A DNA stretch of 35,737 nt from JBBTDV01 sp038042605 (GTDB lineage Bacteria > Bdellovibrionota > UBA1018). The notes below the pieces were generated by a model. It did no database searches and had not been told where the DNA came from. It worked only from the letters and a program-made list of their open reading frames with translations. The stretch spans positions 1 through 35,737 of the forward strand of contig CAYHPW010000026.1 of NCBI GenBank assembly GCA_964358645.1, read 5' to 3'. Below, piece after piece: positions 1 through 7,443 of this stretch; within the stretch, counting starts at the first letter, position 1, and the number at the start of each line of letters is the position of its first letter. The position numbers and the translations under genes are program-made.

Positions 1-116
1 ACAGATTCTCCTTTAATTACAACGCACTCGCGAAAACGGGTGTCAAAGTCACGCCACGCGCCAGTTCTTTGGCGCTGGTGATGATGGCAGAGAAAGAGAG
101 TTTAAGATGGAAATGA
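1..116 (+). CDS. 3' end of a tandem paralogue of the next WD40-family gene (partial)
   Basis: An open frame runs in from the left edge (first full codon at 3) and stops at TGA 114-116. Its last residues, LALVMMAEKESLRWK, are almost the same as the C-terminus of the following WD40 protein (LALVMMAEKESLRGR), and about 40 bases just before each stop are nearly identical (about 64-103 against 1701-1740). The simplest reading is that the preceding gene is a tandem copy of the WD40 gene, or at least shares its C-terminal tail. Its TGA overlaps an in-frame ATG of the next gene (ATGA at 113-116), so the two are probably translationally coupled. Only about 37 residues are visible, so whether the missing part has WD40 blades is inference. 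Confidence 0.7.
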   Translation, partial: RFSFNYNALAKTGVKVTPRASSLALVMMAEKESLRWK

Positions 117-1753
117 GTATGAATTTATTTATTCAAAGATTATTGATTTTATTTGTGTTTCTGGCCACGGTTAGTTTTCTTGCGCGGGCTCAAGAAGACC
201 AGCCAATAGGGATGAAAGATGATCACTTAAAGCCTATCATGACGCTTAAGGGGCATGATAAGATGGTACGTTCAGTAGCTTTCAGCCCTAATGGTAAGAT
301 GATTGCCTCTGGGTCTGATGATCAAACAATCCGTTTATGGGACACTAAAACAGGAAAGCTCATTAGGATGCTTAATGTGGAATATTGCACTGCTGAGTCT
401 GTTGCCTTTAGCCCAGATGGCAAGGTGCTCGCGGCAGGTTATAATGATGGCACAATACAACTATGGGACATCGAAACAGGAAAAAACATTAGTACGCTTA
501 AAGATTATTCAGGATCATCAGTTTATGTAGTTTATTCAATTGCTTTCAGCCCAGATGGTACGCTGCTTGTCTCTGGAAACTTGCTTGGTCAAGTCATGCT
601 TTGGGACGTCCAAACAGGTAAGAAAATTAAGGAACTTGATAAGCATCAGGGCATTGTCAATTCAGTCGCTTTCAGCCTTAGTGGTAATATGATTGCCTCT
701 GGGTCTAATGATCGAACAATCCATTTATTTGACACTAAAACAAGAAAGCTCATTAGGTCGCTTAGTAAGTATTTTAGCATGGTTGAGTCTGTTGCCTTCA
801 GCCCAGATAGCAAGGTGCTCGCGTCTGGTTCTAATGGTGGAAAAATACAACTCTGGGACGTCAAAACAGGAGAGAATATATGGACGCTTAATGTGGATCC
901 AGACTCGTATACTACTATTTTTTCAGTAGCCTTCAGCCCTGATGGCAAGGTGCTCGCGTCTGGTTCTAATGGTGGAAAAATACAACTCTGGGACGTTAAA
1001 ACAGGAAAGAATATAAAGACGCTTAATGAGCGTCTTGGCGGTATTTTATCAGTCGCTTTCAGTCCAGATGGTAAGACGCTAGCGTCTGGATCTAATGATA
1101 ACACAATCATGCTTTGGAAAATCGAGCCCAGTTCCCCATGGGAGAGTTTTAATGAAGATTTTTCGTTGGAGAATCTTGAGCCATCCATTAAAGAAGCCGC
1201 GAGATTTGTTTATCCTGAAAAGAGTGTGTTTTTACAATCCATAGCTAGGATCGTCTCAAAGCTCCCGCCTCTAGACACGAGTGATCGGGTTACTTATCAG
1301 TCGTTGTTAGGTAATTTAAAGCGGCTTTACATATTAAATTCTTTAAAACCACTTTTTGAAAACATCGAATCTGAAGTGGTAGAACAGAAAGTATTGCCTG
1401 TTTATCAGAAGATGCATCAACATTATTTAAATTCAAAAGAGATTCAAGATTTTCAGCCGATATTCACTAGTGAAATCCGCGCACCACTTTCGCTTGAGAT
1501 CTTGCGAGCCGCGCTTGAATCGCAGAGGACATTTATATGGACTGAGTCTGATCGTAAACAGTTTGAGGAACTGATGGCTTTGATCGGTCAGGCTGTTGCT
1601 GCGAATGCTGGCGCAGAGAGTGTGAGAGCGGTTGTTGCGAAGATGGATGAGGATGGGTTTGTAAAGATGTTTGAAGCTTTGGCTGGCTCGCCACGCGCGA
1701 GGGCTTTGGCGCTGGTGATGATGGCAGAGAAAGAGAGTTTGCGGGGGAGATAA
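107..1753 (+). CDS. Exported seven-bladed WD40 repeat protein
   Basis: The N-terminus has a hydrophobic signal segment ending in FLARAQ (about residues 5-29), so the protein is probably exported to the periplasm or cell surface. Seven WD40 blades follow (about residues 43-345), each with the pattern SVAFSPDGK...LASGS...I.LWD..TGK; seven is a complete beta-propeller, a scaffold for protein-protein binding. The C-terminal 200 residues are charged and helical with no recognised domain. In-frame ATGs occur at 107, 113 and 119; 107 was chosen because GAGAG lies six bases upstream, while 113 would give an ATGA overlap with the previous gene. The stop TAA overlaps the next ATG (TAATG at 1751-1755). 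The binding partner is unknown; operon position suggests the downstream regulator and protease-like protein. Confidence 0.9.
   Translation: MEMSMNLFIQRLLILFVFLATVSFLARAQEDQPIGMKDDHLKPIMTLKGHDKMVRSVAFSPNGKMIASGSDDQTIRLWDTKTGKLIRMLNVEYCTAESVAFSPDGKVLAAGYNDGTIQLWDIETGKNISTLKDYSGSSVYVVYSIAFSPDGTLLVSGNLLGQVMLWDVQTGKKIKELDKHQGIVNSVAFSLSGNMIASGSNDRTIHLFDTKTRKLIRSLSKYFSMVESVAFSPDSKVLASGSNGGKIQLWDVKTGENIWTLNVDPDSYTTIFSVAFSPDGKVLASGSNGGKIQLWDVKTGKNIKTLNERLGGILSVAFSPDGKTLASGSNDNTIMLWKIEPSSPWESFNEDFSLENLEPSIKEAARFVYPEKSVFLQSIARIVSKLPPLDTSDRVTYQSLLGNLKRLYILNSLKPLFENIESEVVEQKVLPVYQKMHQHYLNSKEIQDFQPIFTSEIRAPLSLEILRAALESQRTFIWTESDRKQFEELMALIGQAVAANAGAESVRAVVAKMDEDGFVKMFEALAGSPRARALALVMMAEKESLRGR
811..880 (+). 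repeat. Near-identical WD40 blade repeat, copy 1
   Basis: These 70 bases match 946-1015 with two differences (C/T at 862/997 and G/A at 872/1007). They encode the core of blades 5 and 6 of the propeller. Such similarity at the DNA level, including third positions, indicates recent duplication or gene conversion inside the gene. Confidence 0.9.
946..1015 (+). repeat. Near-identical WD40 blade repeat, copy 2
   Basis: Second copy of the 70-base unit at 811-880, offset by 135 bases (45 codons, one blade). Weaker DNA similarity also links blade 1 (about 299-366) with blade 4 (about 689-756), so blades 1-2 and 4-5 look like an older two-blade duplication. Confidence 0.9.
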
Positions 1754-3663
1754 TGATCGAAGACCGCATTCAACATGCCTGGGATCTACGCCGCGCTCAA
1801 AAAATTGAAGAGTGCCTGAGGCTGGTCCCTGTTTTAAAAGCCGAAGTGGCCGGCTCGGAGCTTGATCCTGCGCAAGAGGCGGAGCTTCAGCTGCTGGAAG
1901 CCTCTTTGCTTCGCGTGCAAGGAAAGATTGATCGCGCCCGTACTAAAGTGGAAGAGACGGGAGAGTATTTGTTTAAATGCGGTGTTGGTGTGCATTTTAA
2001 TTTAGAGTTTGAAAGAGGCGTGACGTTTTTATTGGATGGATCTTTTGCCGAGGCGCTAGATCATTTTCTCCGTGCTGCTGTGATTTGCCGGGCTTCCGAC
2101 CGTGATATGGAAAGAAAAATCCAGGCACTTTTAAATGCCGCGATTTGCATGGAGAACCTTCAACTTCCGATGGAAAAGACTTTGTCGGAGATTGAATCCG
2201 CTATGGATGCACGAGGGGATGTATCTGGTGTTAAAGATCAACTCTGTGCGCTCAGAGTGAGGCAGACATTTAGACAAGGTCAGATCGACGCAAGCTTTGC
2301 TTCTGCTGAGAAATCATCGCCTGAAATGAATCAGGCTCGTTACCAGGCGCTTTGGATGACAGCCCTTCCGTGGCATTCACGGTTTAGGCTTGCTGATGGT
2401 GAGGCGCTTTCAAACCTGAGTGCCGCTCCTTTCTTTCATCAAAAAAATTACCGCTTAAGAACGCTCCAAGGTATTTTGCACCCGCAGGACATTAATGCAC
2501 CAAGAGCCTCTGATTTTGCAGACAGGATTTATCTTTGGGTTTGGATGTGGCTTAGAAGCCCGAAGGAATTCCCGCTCGAGCGGATCTTGGCTGTCTTATC
2601 GCAAACTGAGCTTGACCAGATTCTTTATAGGCTGACGGCCGAGGATAGGCAGATGCTCCGCAATGCGCTTCTATGGCTCGGGCTTTTTGATCCTGCAAGC
2701 TCGGCTTCATTACAGTCGCTCCTCAGGCGGCTAGGGCAGAGCGGACTCAGGCACGATCCTGTTTTTGAAATTGAGTGGCTTTTGGTTCTTTGGTTGCAAG
2801 CTGAGCGTGACGGTAAGTCCCTGGTCGCCAAGGATACGCTTACGGCGTTGAGGCTTCATAAGCTTTGGAATTCTTCTGAGATCCGTTTTCGTGAGATCGT
2901 CGAGCAGATTCAAGGAAAAGGCCCGAGTGGCGCTTGTACCGGTGGTGAAAGTTTTGACGGCCTGGTAGGCCATCTCAGACAACTCCTCGATCGTGAGGAT
3001 TCAACTTTTGGGGAGCGACTTCTGGTGGATCTTGATCGATTCCAGATCCGCGTGACCTCGACCGGCGAGTCGTTGATTTCACAGCCCATTGCTTGGGCTT
3101 TGGAGATCCTGCGTGATCAGGAAACGGTTAGCTGCGAAGAGTTCGCGCTCGTTTGTTTCGGTATCCGGCGCTACGACGAGCTTATTCACAGGGCAAAGAT
3201 CATGAACCTTCTTTCGCGCATCAAGTATCTTTTTACGTCGGCTGCTGTCGGCCCGCTTCGCTTGGGGATCAAATCAGGGTTTGTCTTCGCGCATGGTTCT
3301 TGGAAGGGGCTCATGCTTGTGAAATCTGAAGCCTCTCCACTCAGGGTTCGCTTTGCGCCTGAATGGAAGCAGTTTATCCACTCAGGTGGTCAGAGCGAGC
3401 GTAGGAATGGTGATCTGCTGAGTACCAAGACATCTCAGCAATCGTCGCAAAATATATTTGTCAATAAAGTGAGTGAGACGCTCCGGCGCGAGGAGCTCGA
3501 GGATCTCATTGGAAAGTCGCGCGCGACCGCAAACCGTCAACTGCTTATGTGGAGAAAGCAAGGGCTTCTTTTTAAAGAAGGCGGGGCTCGCAGCACACGT
3601 TATCGTTTATCTGAAAAGCTGCAGGCACAGCTTGCGGAGTCCGGAAGAGGGTTTTTAAGGTGA
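1753..3663 (+). CDS. Large cytoplasmic protein with helical repeats and two winged-helix-like regions (putative transcriptional regulator)
   Basis: 636 residues without signal peptide or membrane segment. The N-terminal 400 residues are leucine/alanine-rich helices reminiscent of TPR arrays (for example about residues 90-125). Around residues 428-510 a stretch with F(A/G)...RYDELIHRAKI..LLSRI resembles the winged helix of OmpR/SARP-type regulators. At about 570-618 a second helix-turn-helix/winged-helix segment (ELEDLIGKSRATANRQL, then a KQGLL..EG..RSTRYRL wing) resembles MarR-like folds. The likely role is a transcription regulator with a helical sensory region. The start ATG overlaps the stop of the WD40 gene by one base, and the stop TGA overlaps a possible GTG start of the next gene, so the three are one operon. 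Exact family not recognised; DNA binding is inferred from the two regions. Confidence 0.8.
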   Translation: MIEDRIQHAWDLRRAQKIEECLRLVPVLKAEVAGSELDPAQEAELQLLEASLLRVQGKIDRARTKVEETGEYLFKCGVGVHFNLEFERGVTFLLDGSFAEALDHFLRAAVICRASDRDMERKIQALLNAAICMENLQLPMEKTLSEIESAMDARGDVSGVKDQLCALRVRQTFRQGQIDASFASAEKSSPEMNQARYQALWMTALPWHSRFRLADGEALSNLSAAPFFHQKNYRLRTLQGILHPQDINAPRASDFADRIYLWVWMWLRSPKEFPLERILAVLSQTELDQILYRLTAEDRQMLRNALLWLGLFDPASSASLQSLLRRLGQSGLRHDPVFEIEWLLVLWLQAERDGKSLVAKDTLTALRLHKLWNSSEIRFREIVEQIQGKGPSGACTGGESFDGLVGHLRQLLDREDSTFGERLLVDLDRFQIRVTSTGESLISQPIAWALEILRDQETVSCEEFALVCFGIRRYDELIHRAKIMNLLSRIKYLFTSAAVGPLRLGIKSGFVFAHGSWKGLMLVKSEASPLRVRFAPEWKQFIHSGGQSERRNGDLLSTKTSQQSSQNIFVNKVSETLRREELEDLIGKSRATANRQLLMWRKQGLLFKEGGARSTRYRLSEKLQAQLAESGRGFLR

Positions 3664-3671
3664 GGTGGATT

Positions 3672-5141
3672 ATGATGAAAGCGTTAATCAGATTTATGTT
3701 GTTGGTCTTGAGCGTCGTTGAAATTTCATTACAGGCGGCAGAGCCGATTGGTGATCAGGCAATCGTCAAGGTGAAGTCTAGATTTTGCGATCCAGATCAG
3801 GGCGATGGAATGCTTGCAGGGTCTGGAATTTTGTTTCGCAGCGGCAGCGGTGTTTTTGTGCTTACGAGCGAGCATGTGGTGCTTCACGCGCGCGCGCACG
3901 TGAATACGCGCGCTAATACGGAAGATCTGCTTGTTTGCCACTCGGTCATGAATACCTCGCTTCGCGAGGAGCGGCCAGCGAAGTTGCGGGCGGCGGATTG
4001 GAGTACTGGGTTGGCGCTGCTTGAGATTTCAGGTGGTGGGCTTTCTGGTTTATCAATCCCTGATATTTCTGTTTTTGGTGATTTTAGTTCTTTGAGTGTT
4101 CACACTTTTGGCTTCCCGCACGAGTCGGCGAGTATGGTTCAGGACCCTTCTGGGCGGATTTTGACCATGAACGGGCAACGTCACCGGATTCCAGGTGTAT
4201 CAAGCACAATGGAGATTGCGGCTCATGGAGAATATGGAATGAGTGGCGGCGCCGTGCTGGATAGCAGCCGGAGTTCAGTGATCGGGATTCTTTCACACCA
4301 ATTCCTGTCACTAAAGCGCGGGGACCGCTCGGAGTTGAAGCAGTTTCAAGCCGAAGGCTCTGATGTGGATATTCTCATTGCGATCCCCGCCACCCAGGCC
4401 CGGAGCTGGATTGAAGGTGTGCTGAACGGTACAATTAAACCTAAGATAGTTCGTGATCCCGCTGAGCAGCTTGTAGGCGGTCAATCTGTTCTTTATAGCG
4501 GTGTTCTACTAGCTAGCATGGGCGGAGGTGACGGTGTGGGTATTGGCGGAGTTTCCGGGAACAGCGCACAGAGCAGTGGCCCGAGTCACGCGACATTTTA
4601 TATTGCTAACTCCAAAGTGATCCCAGATTGCGATGAATCAGCGCTTGAAAAAAGCCAGGCACAGCAGTGTAAATGGATCATGCGCATCCGAAGTGAGTTG
4701 TTAAGGAGAAACACCGTAACAATCCCGTTCTTTGTAGCGCACGAAGGAGGTCTTCGTATGAAGCGGGTTGAGTACAACTCGCTCGAGGAGTTTTTTGTGA
4801 ATCTAGGTGACCCGTCACTGTCACCGGTTCTTGGTATTCAGTCATCTGAATTCGGGCCAAAATATGCTTCTTCTACTTCGGTGGCGGCGGTAAAAATCGG
4901 TCAAGGCCTGCGTTCGACTTTGAATGGTTTGGCCGGGCAAACGCCAGCGAAAGTAGCCGCGCTGTTGGATGAGATTTCAGTGGTATCAGACCTGCTCATA
5001 TCCGGGAACGCTGACCTTATCCACCCACAGCGCCTTTCAGAGCTAGCAAACGGAACCAGCTCTGCGTGGGAGTCGCTCTTTAACCAGAATTTTGAACAGA
5101 CCGTCGAGATGCTGCAGCTACTGAAGCAGGTGGAGCGGTAG
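3672..5141 (+). CDS. Exported trypsin-like peptidase-fold protein, catalytic Asp apparently missing
   Basis: A signal peptide (hydrophobic core LIRFMLLVLSVV, ending near QAAE) leads into a trypsin-like fold. Numbering from the GTG at 3660: the His motif is LTSEHVV (His72) and the Ser motif is YGMSGGAV (Ser195), both good matches. In the middle strand, where related proteases have D[LIV]A[LV]L, this protein has TGLALL, so Gly117 sits in the Asp position; the nearest Asp is Asp113. It may be weakly active, use another Asp, or be a binding-only pseudoprotease. The C-terminal 270 residues contain a Gly-rich segment (about 285-310) and no known domain. Start: ATG 3672 follows AGGTGAGG; GTG 3660, overlapping the upstream stop, is the alternative. 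Confidence 0.82.
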   Translation: MMKALIRFMLLVLSVVEISLQAAEPIGDQAIVKVKSRFCDPDQGDGMLAGSGILFRSGSGVFVLTSEHVVLHARAHVNTRANTEDLLVCHSVMNTSLREERPAKLRAADWSTGLALLEISGGGLSGLSIPDISVFGDFSSLSVHTFGFPHESASMVQDPSGRILTMNGQRHRIPGVSSTMEIAAHGEYGMSGGAVLDSSRSSVIGILSHQFLSLKRGDRSELKQFQAEGSDVDILIAIPATQARSWIEGVLNGTIKPKIVRDPAEQLVGGQSVLYSGVLLASMGGGDGVGIGGVSGNSAQSSGPSHATFYIANSKVIPDCDESALEKSQAQQCKWIMRIRSELLRRNTVTIPFFVAHEGGLRMKRVEYNSLEEFFVNLGDPSLSPVLGIQSSEFGPKYASSTSVAAVKIGQGLRSTLNGLAGQTPAKVAALLDEISVVSDLLISGNADLIHPQRLSELANGTSSAWESLFNQNFEQTVEMLQLLKQVER

Positions 5142-5190
5142 ATTTTGCTAGCTTTGATTTCACCTCGATCTGGATGGAATGAATATTCAC

Positions 5191-6417
5191 TCACTTAGCA
5201 GCGGCGTTTTCGGCGCCTGCGGGCATGAACGTCACCGAGGCGGTGTCGTCGCCGATCAGGCGTGCAGAGCCGTGTAGCTCAATCGCATATCCTGAAGCCA
5301 GATTCATCGGCGCTGGATAGTCGATGCTGTGGACATTTGAGACATAGCCGGCATAAGTCCAGCCATTTTCGGCATCCTCTGTGATTTCTGATGAGACATC
5401 CATATTGCCGCCTGCGTGGCGTGTGACCTTGATGGTGGCGGGGTTCGGCTCGCGGTCAATGAACAAGTACCTGGTGCGGAATCCTATCTTTGTATCTTGC
5501 AGGCTTCCAGCCAGCGAATCAAGAATGGATGTCAATGAAGCATTGCAGACATCATACGATTTACCGCCAAGAGCGGTTGCCATCTCCTTGTAACGTGTCC
5601 CTACGTATGACCGCCCACCACGGCAATTATCGGTTCTGTAATTCGCAACTGCTGCATGGAAAGATACCTGCGCTTGGCTTGTCTTAAGCGCTTTAAACTG
5701 GGACAGGTAGTAATTAAAACTTGAAGCCATCGTGCCATTTTGCGGTGATCCAGCCGCTTCGCATGGGCCGACCCAGCCGTCCTGCCGTGTACACATCGTC
5801 ACGCCTGAAGTGTCATTCCCATTGCCGACCACGAAAATCACGAGCAGGGCATCCTGCCTGATAAGGTTGGTGCCTAGCGCGCGTTCATAAAGTGCTTGCC
5901 TGATTGTTTCAAAACCTGGTTCTTGCCCGTTACTGGAGTTGCTTATGTCACTTTTGCCGATGAACCCAGTGTAGCGGTCAAATTGTCTAAATAAGCTTTG
6001 TGTAATCATTCCAGGCAATGGAAGTGCCGCGCCTGGATAAGGCGCCACCCATTGTGAGCCCCAGTTGCCGTCATGTTTTGATGCGACCACTTGGTCCATC
6101 ACGCGGTTTGTGGTCAAAGGCGTTGTGGCGAAGTGGTAGTCCCAGCCCCTGTCTTCAAGACCTTTTAAAAAAACCGGCATTTGCTTGGCGATTTTAGTAT
6201 AAATTTCAAATATGGAACCCGTATCATCCTCGGCAAGAAGTATGTCGACTTTCGGTGGTACGGTGAAGTGACCCGGAGCTTGCTGGGTTTGAGTCGTGGC
6301 TGTTACTATGAATGCCTGCTTTCCGCACCCAGACAGCCAGACCAGACCTGCGCTAAAGGCCATTGCCGCGGCTATTGTAAAGTTCTTATTAATGCTCTTC
6401 TTCAATAGAATAGACAT
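5191..6417 (-). CDS. VWA-domain lipoprotein
   Basis: The N-terminus is a lipoprotein signal peptide with lipobox LSGC (Cys31), so the mature protein is lipid-anchored. From about residue 55 a von Willebrand factor A fold begins: strand VDILLAE followed by DDTGS (64-68), which fits the DxSxS/DxTxS metal-site motif; the later strand ALLVIFVVGNGND (about 195-207) fits the second part of the fold. Several cysteines suggest periplasmic disulphides. Proteins of this build (lipobox, VWA, no enzyme domain) are common in Bdellovibrio and Myxococcus and are thought to bind surface partners; no substrate can be named. It is divergent from the GYF-PilZ gene and convergent with the protease-like gene. The ribosome site is poor. 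Confidence 0.82.
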   Translation of the reverse strand: MSILLKKSINKNFTIAAAMAFSAGLVWLSGCGKQAFIVTATTQTQQAPGHFTVPPKVDILLAEDDTGSIFEIYTKIAKQMPVFLKGLEDRGWDYHFATTPLTTNRVMDQVVASKHDGNWGSQWVAPYPGAALPLPGMITQSLFRQFDRYTGFIGKSDISNSSNGQEPGFETIRQALYERALGTNLIRQDALLVIFVVGNGNDTSGVTMCTRQDGWVGPCEAAGSPQNGTMASSFNYYLSQFKALKTSQAQVSFHAAVANYRTDNCRGGRSYVGTRYKEMATALGGKSYDVCNASLTSILDSLAGSLQDTKIGFRTRYLFIDREPNPATIKVTRHAGGNMDVSSEITEDAENGWTYAGYVSNVHSIDYPAPMNLASGYAIELHGSARLIGDDTASVTFMPAGAENAAAK

Positions 6418-6459
6418 ATAAATTCCACTTCTAGGTACACTTCAGAGCAAGGCTGATGC

Positions 6460-6487
6460 CATATATAGTCATGCATGGATATATATG
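6460..6487. promoter_or_regulatory. Inverted repeat in divergent promoter region (possible operator)
   Basis: CATATATA (6460-6467) is repeated inverted as TATATATG (6480-6487) around a 12-base spacer that itself contains the palindrome ATGCAT (6471-6476). It lies between two divergent genes, upstream of both. Its low complexity means it could be chance; an operator role is inference. Confidence 0.35.
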
Positions 6488-6496
6488 AAAATTATC

Positions 6497-6527
6497 GTGT
6501 TAAAACACTGATTTAAGGTGCTATAAT
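6497..6527 (+). promoter_or_regulatory. Probable extended -10 promoter with a small dyad over the -35 region
   Basis: TGCTATAAT at 6519-6527 is a perfect -10 hexamer with the extended TGn. The -35 position is weak and is covered by GTGTT-AA-AACAC (6497-6508), a dyad that could be a repressor or activator site. The predicted transcript starts near 6534, giving a leader of about 90 bases for the GYF-PilZ operon. The same nine-base TGCTATAAT occurs upstream of the gene at 17096. Confidence 0.5.
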
Positions 6528-6551
6528 TAATTAAAAATGAGTTTATAGGGC

Positions 6552-6567
6552 GCGGGTTTTTACCCGT
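6552..6567 (+). other. Short hairpin in the 5' leader of the GYF-PilZ gene
   Basis: GCGGGT (6552-6557) can pair with ACCCGT (6562-6567, one G-U pair) around a TTTT loop. It lies in the predicted leader, 55 bases before the start codon. There is no clean U-tract after it, so a terminator is not well supported; it may affect mRNA stability. Confidence 0.3.
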
Positions 6568-6621
6568 GTTTCATTTTTATGAATGACGACTGTCTAATTT
6601 TTTTACACAGGAAGGTGAGGC

Positions 6622-7443
6622 ATGGAAAACACACCTAAAATCATGTTTGATGACAATACTCCTCATTGGTACGTGGCGCTGGGGGACCGCTGGGGCGGAC
6701 CGTTCACCGCGACTGAGGTTTACAAACAGGTCTTGAGCCATGAGATAACCTGGGCACATTATGTTTGGAAGCCCGGTCAGACTGAGTGGAAAAGGATATG
6801 TGATCTTAAGACGTTCCAGTCGGCCGTTCCCACTTTGCCTGGCAAGGAAGTAAAAAGTGAAGTCAAACAAGCTGCGGTTAGCCCGCCGCCACCGCCAAAG
6901 AAGACGGTCTCTGAAGAAAGAAAATGGTTTGTTTATCAAAATGATACACAGCACGGGCCGTTTTCTGGTGACGAGATCGCGCGTTTTCTGAAATCAGGCC
7001 GCATAAATAAACGTACTTACATTTGGGCTGACGGGATGACTAATTGGGAAGCGCTTGAGCGAGTGCCGCAGCTAAAAGGCCTGTCCGGTGGGCAAAGCCA
7101 GCCGCCAGCGCGTGGAAAAACAATGGCTCCTGATCACAGGACCGCGCCTAGAAGGCCGCTTCTTGCCAAGATAGTCATGGCTAACGACAACTCGGTAAAT
7201 GTCGGGATGTGCCGGGATATCAGCATAGGTGGGATGCAGGTCCTCACTGATAAGATCCCAGGTTCAGTGGGCCAGAAAATCAAGTTTAACGTGAGTTCAA
7301 CGACCGGTGAGATCCAGCCGTTCGTTGCCCAGGGAACCATCGTAAGATTGCTGGAGGATGGAAGAGGGTTCAGCTTTAGGTTTCATAAAATTACGGACGC
7401 GGCTATAAAGGCTGTAGAGACCTATATCAATGGAAGTAACTGA
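6622..7443 (+). CDS. GYF_2-GYF_2-PilZ protein (probable c-di-GMP receptor)
   Basis: Three domains are visible. Two GYF_2-type domains (about residues 16-66 and 102-152) each have W(Y/F)V...GPF...E(V/I)....I......W..G...W. A PilZ domain follows (about 172-270) with both c-di-GMP-binding motifs intact: RxxxR (Arg173-Arg177) and DxSxxG (Asp199, Ser201, Gly204). A Lys/Pro-rich linker joins the halves. No signal peptide or membrane segment, so the protein is cytoplasmic and probably links c-di-GMP levels to a partner that binds the GYF domains. AGGAAGGTGAGG immediately upstream is a strong ribosome site. The 3' end overlaps the next gene by 14 bases. Such GYF-PilZ fusions are typical of Bdellovibrio-like and myxobacterial genomes; the partner is unknown. 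Confidence 0.9.
   Translation: MENTPKIMFDDNTPHWYVALGDRWGGPFTATEVYKQVLSHEITWAHYVWKPGQTEWKRICDLKTFQSAVPTLPGKEVKSEVKQAAVSPPPPPKKTVSEERKWFVYQNDTQHGPFSGDEIARFLKSGRINKRTYIWADGMTNWEALERVPQLKGLSGGQSQPPARGKTMAPDHRTAPRRPLLAKIVMANDNSVNVGMCRDISIGGMQVLTDKIPGSVGQKIKFNVSSTTGEIQPFVAQGTIVRLLEDGRGFSFRFHKITDAAIKAVETYINGSN

Noticed and set aside
811..1015. Possible CRISPR or tandem repeat array
   Set aside because: Repeat period is one WD40 blade (135 bases) within a coding frame; no spacer structure.
646..1188. Minus-strand 180-codon ORF with internal repeats opposite the WD40 gene
   Set aside because: The repeats are simply the reverse of the WD40 blades; no independent support.
6552..6567. Rho-independent terminator ahead of the GYF-PilZ gene
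   Set aside because: Stem is only 5-6 bp and no proper U-run follows; kept only as a leader hairpin.
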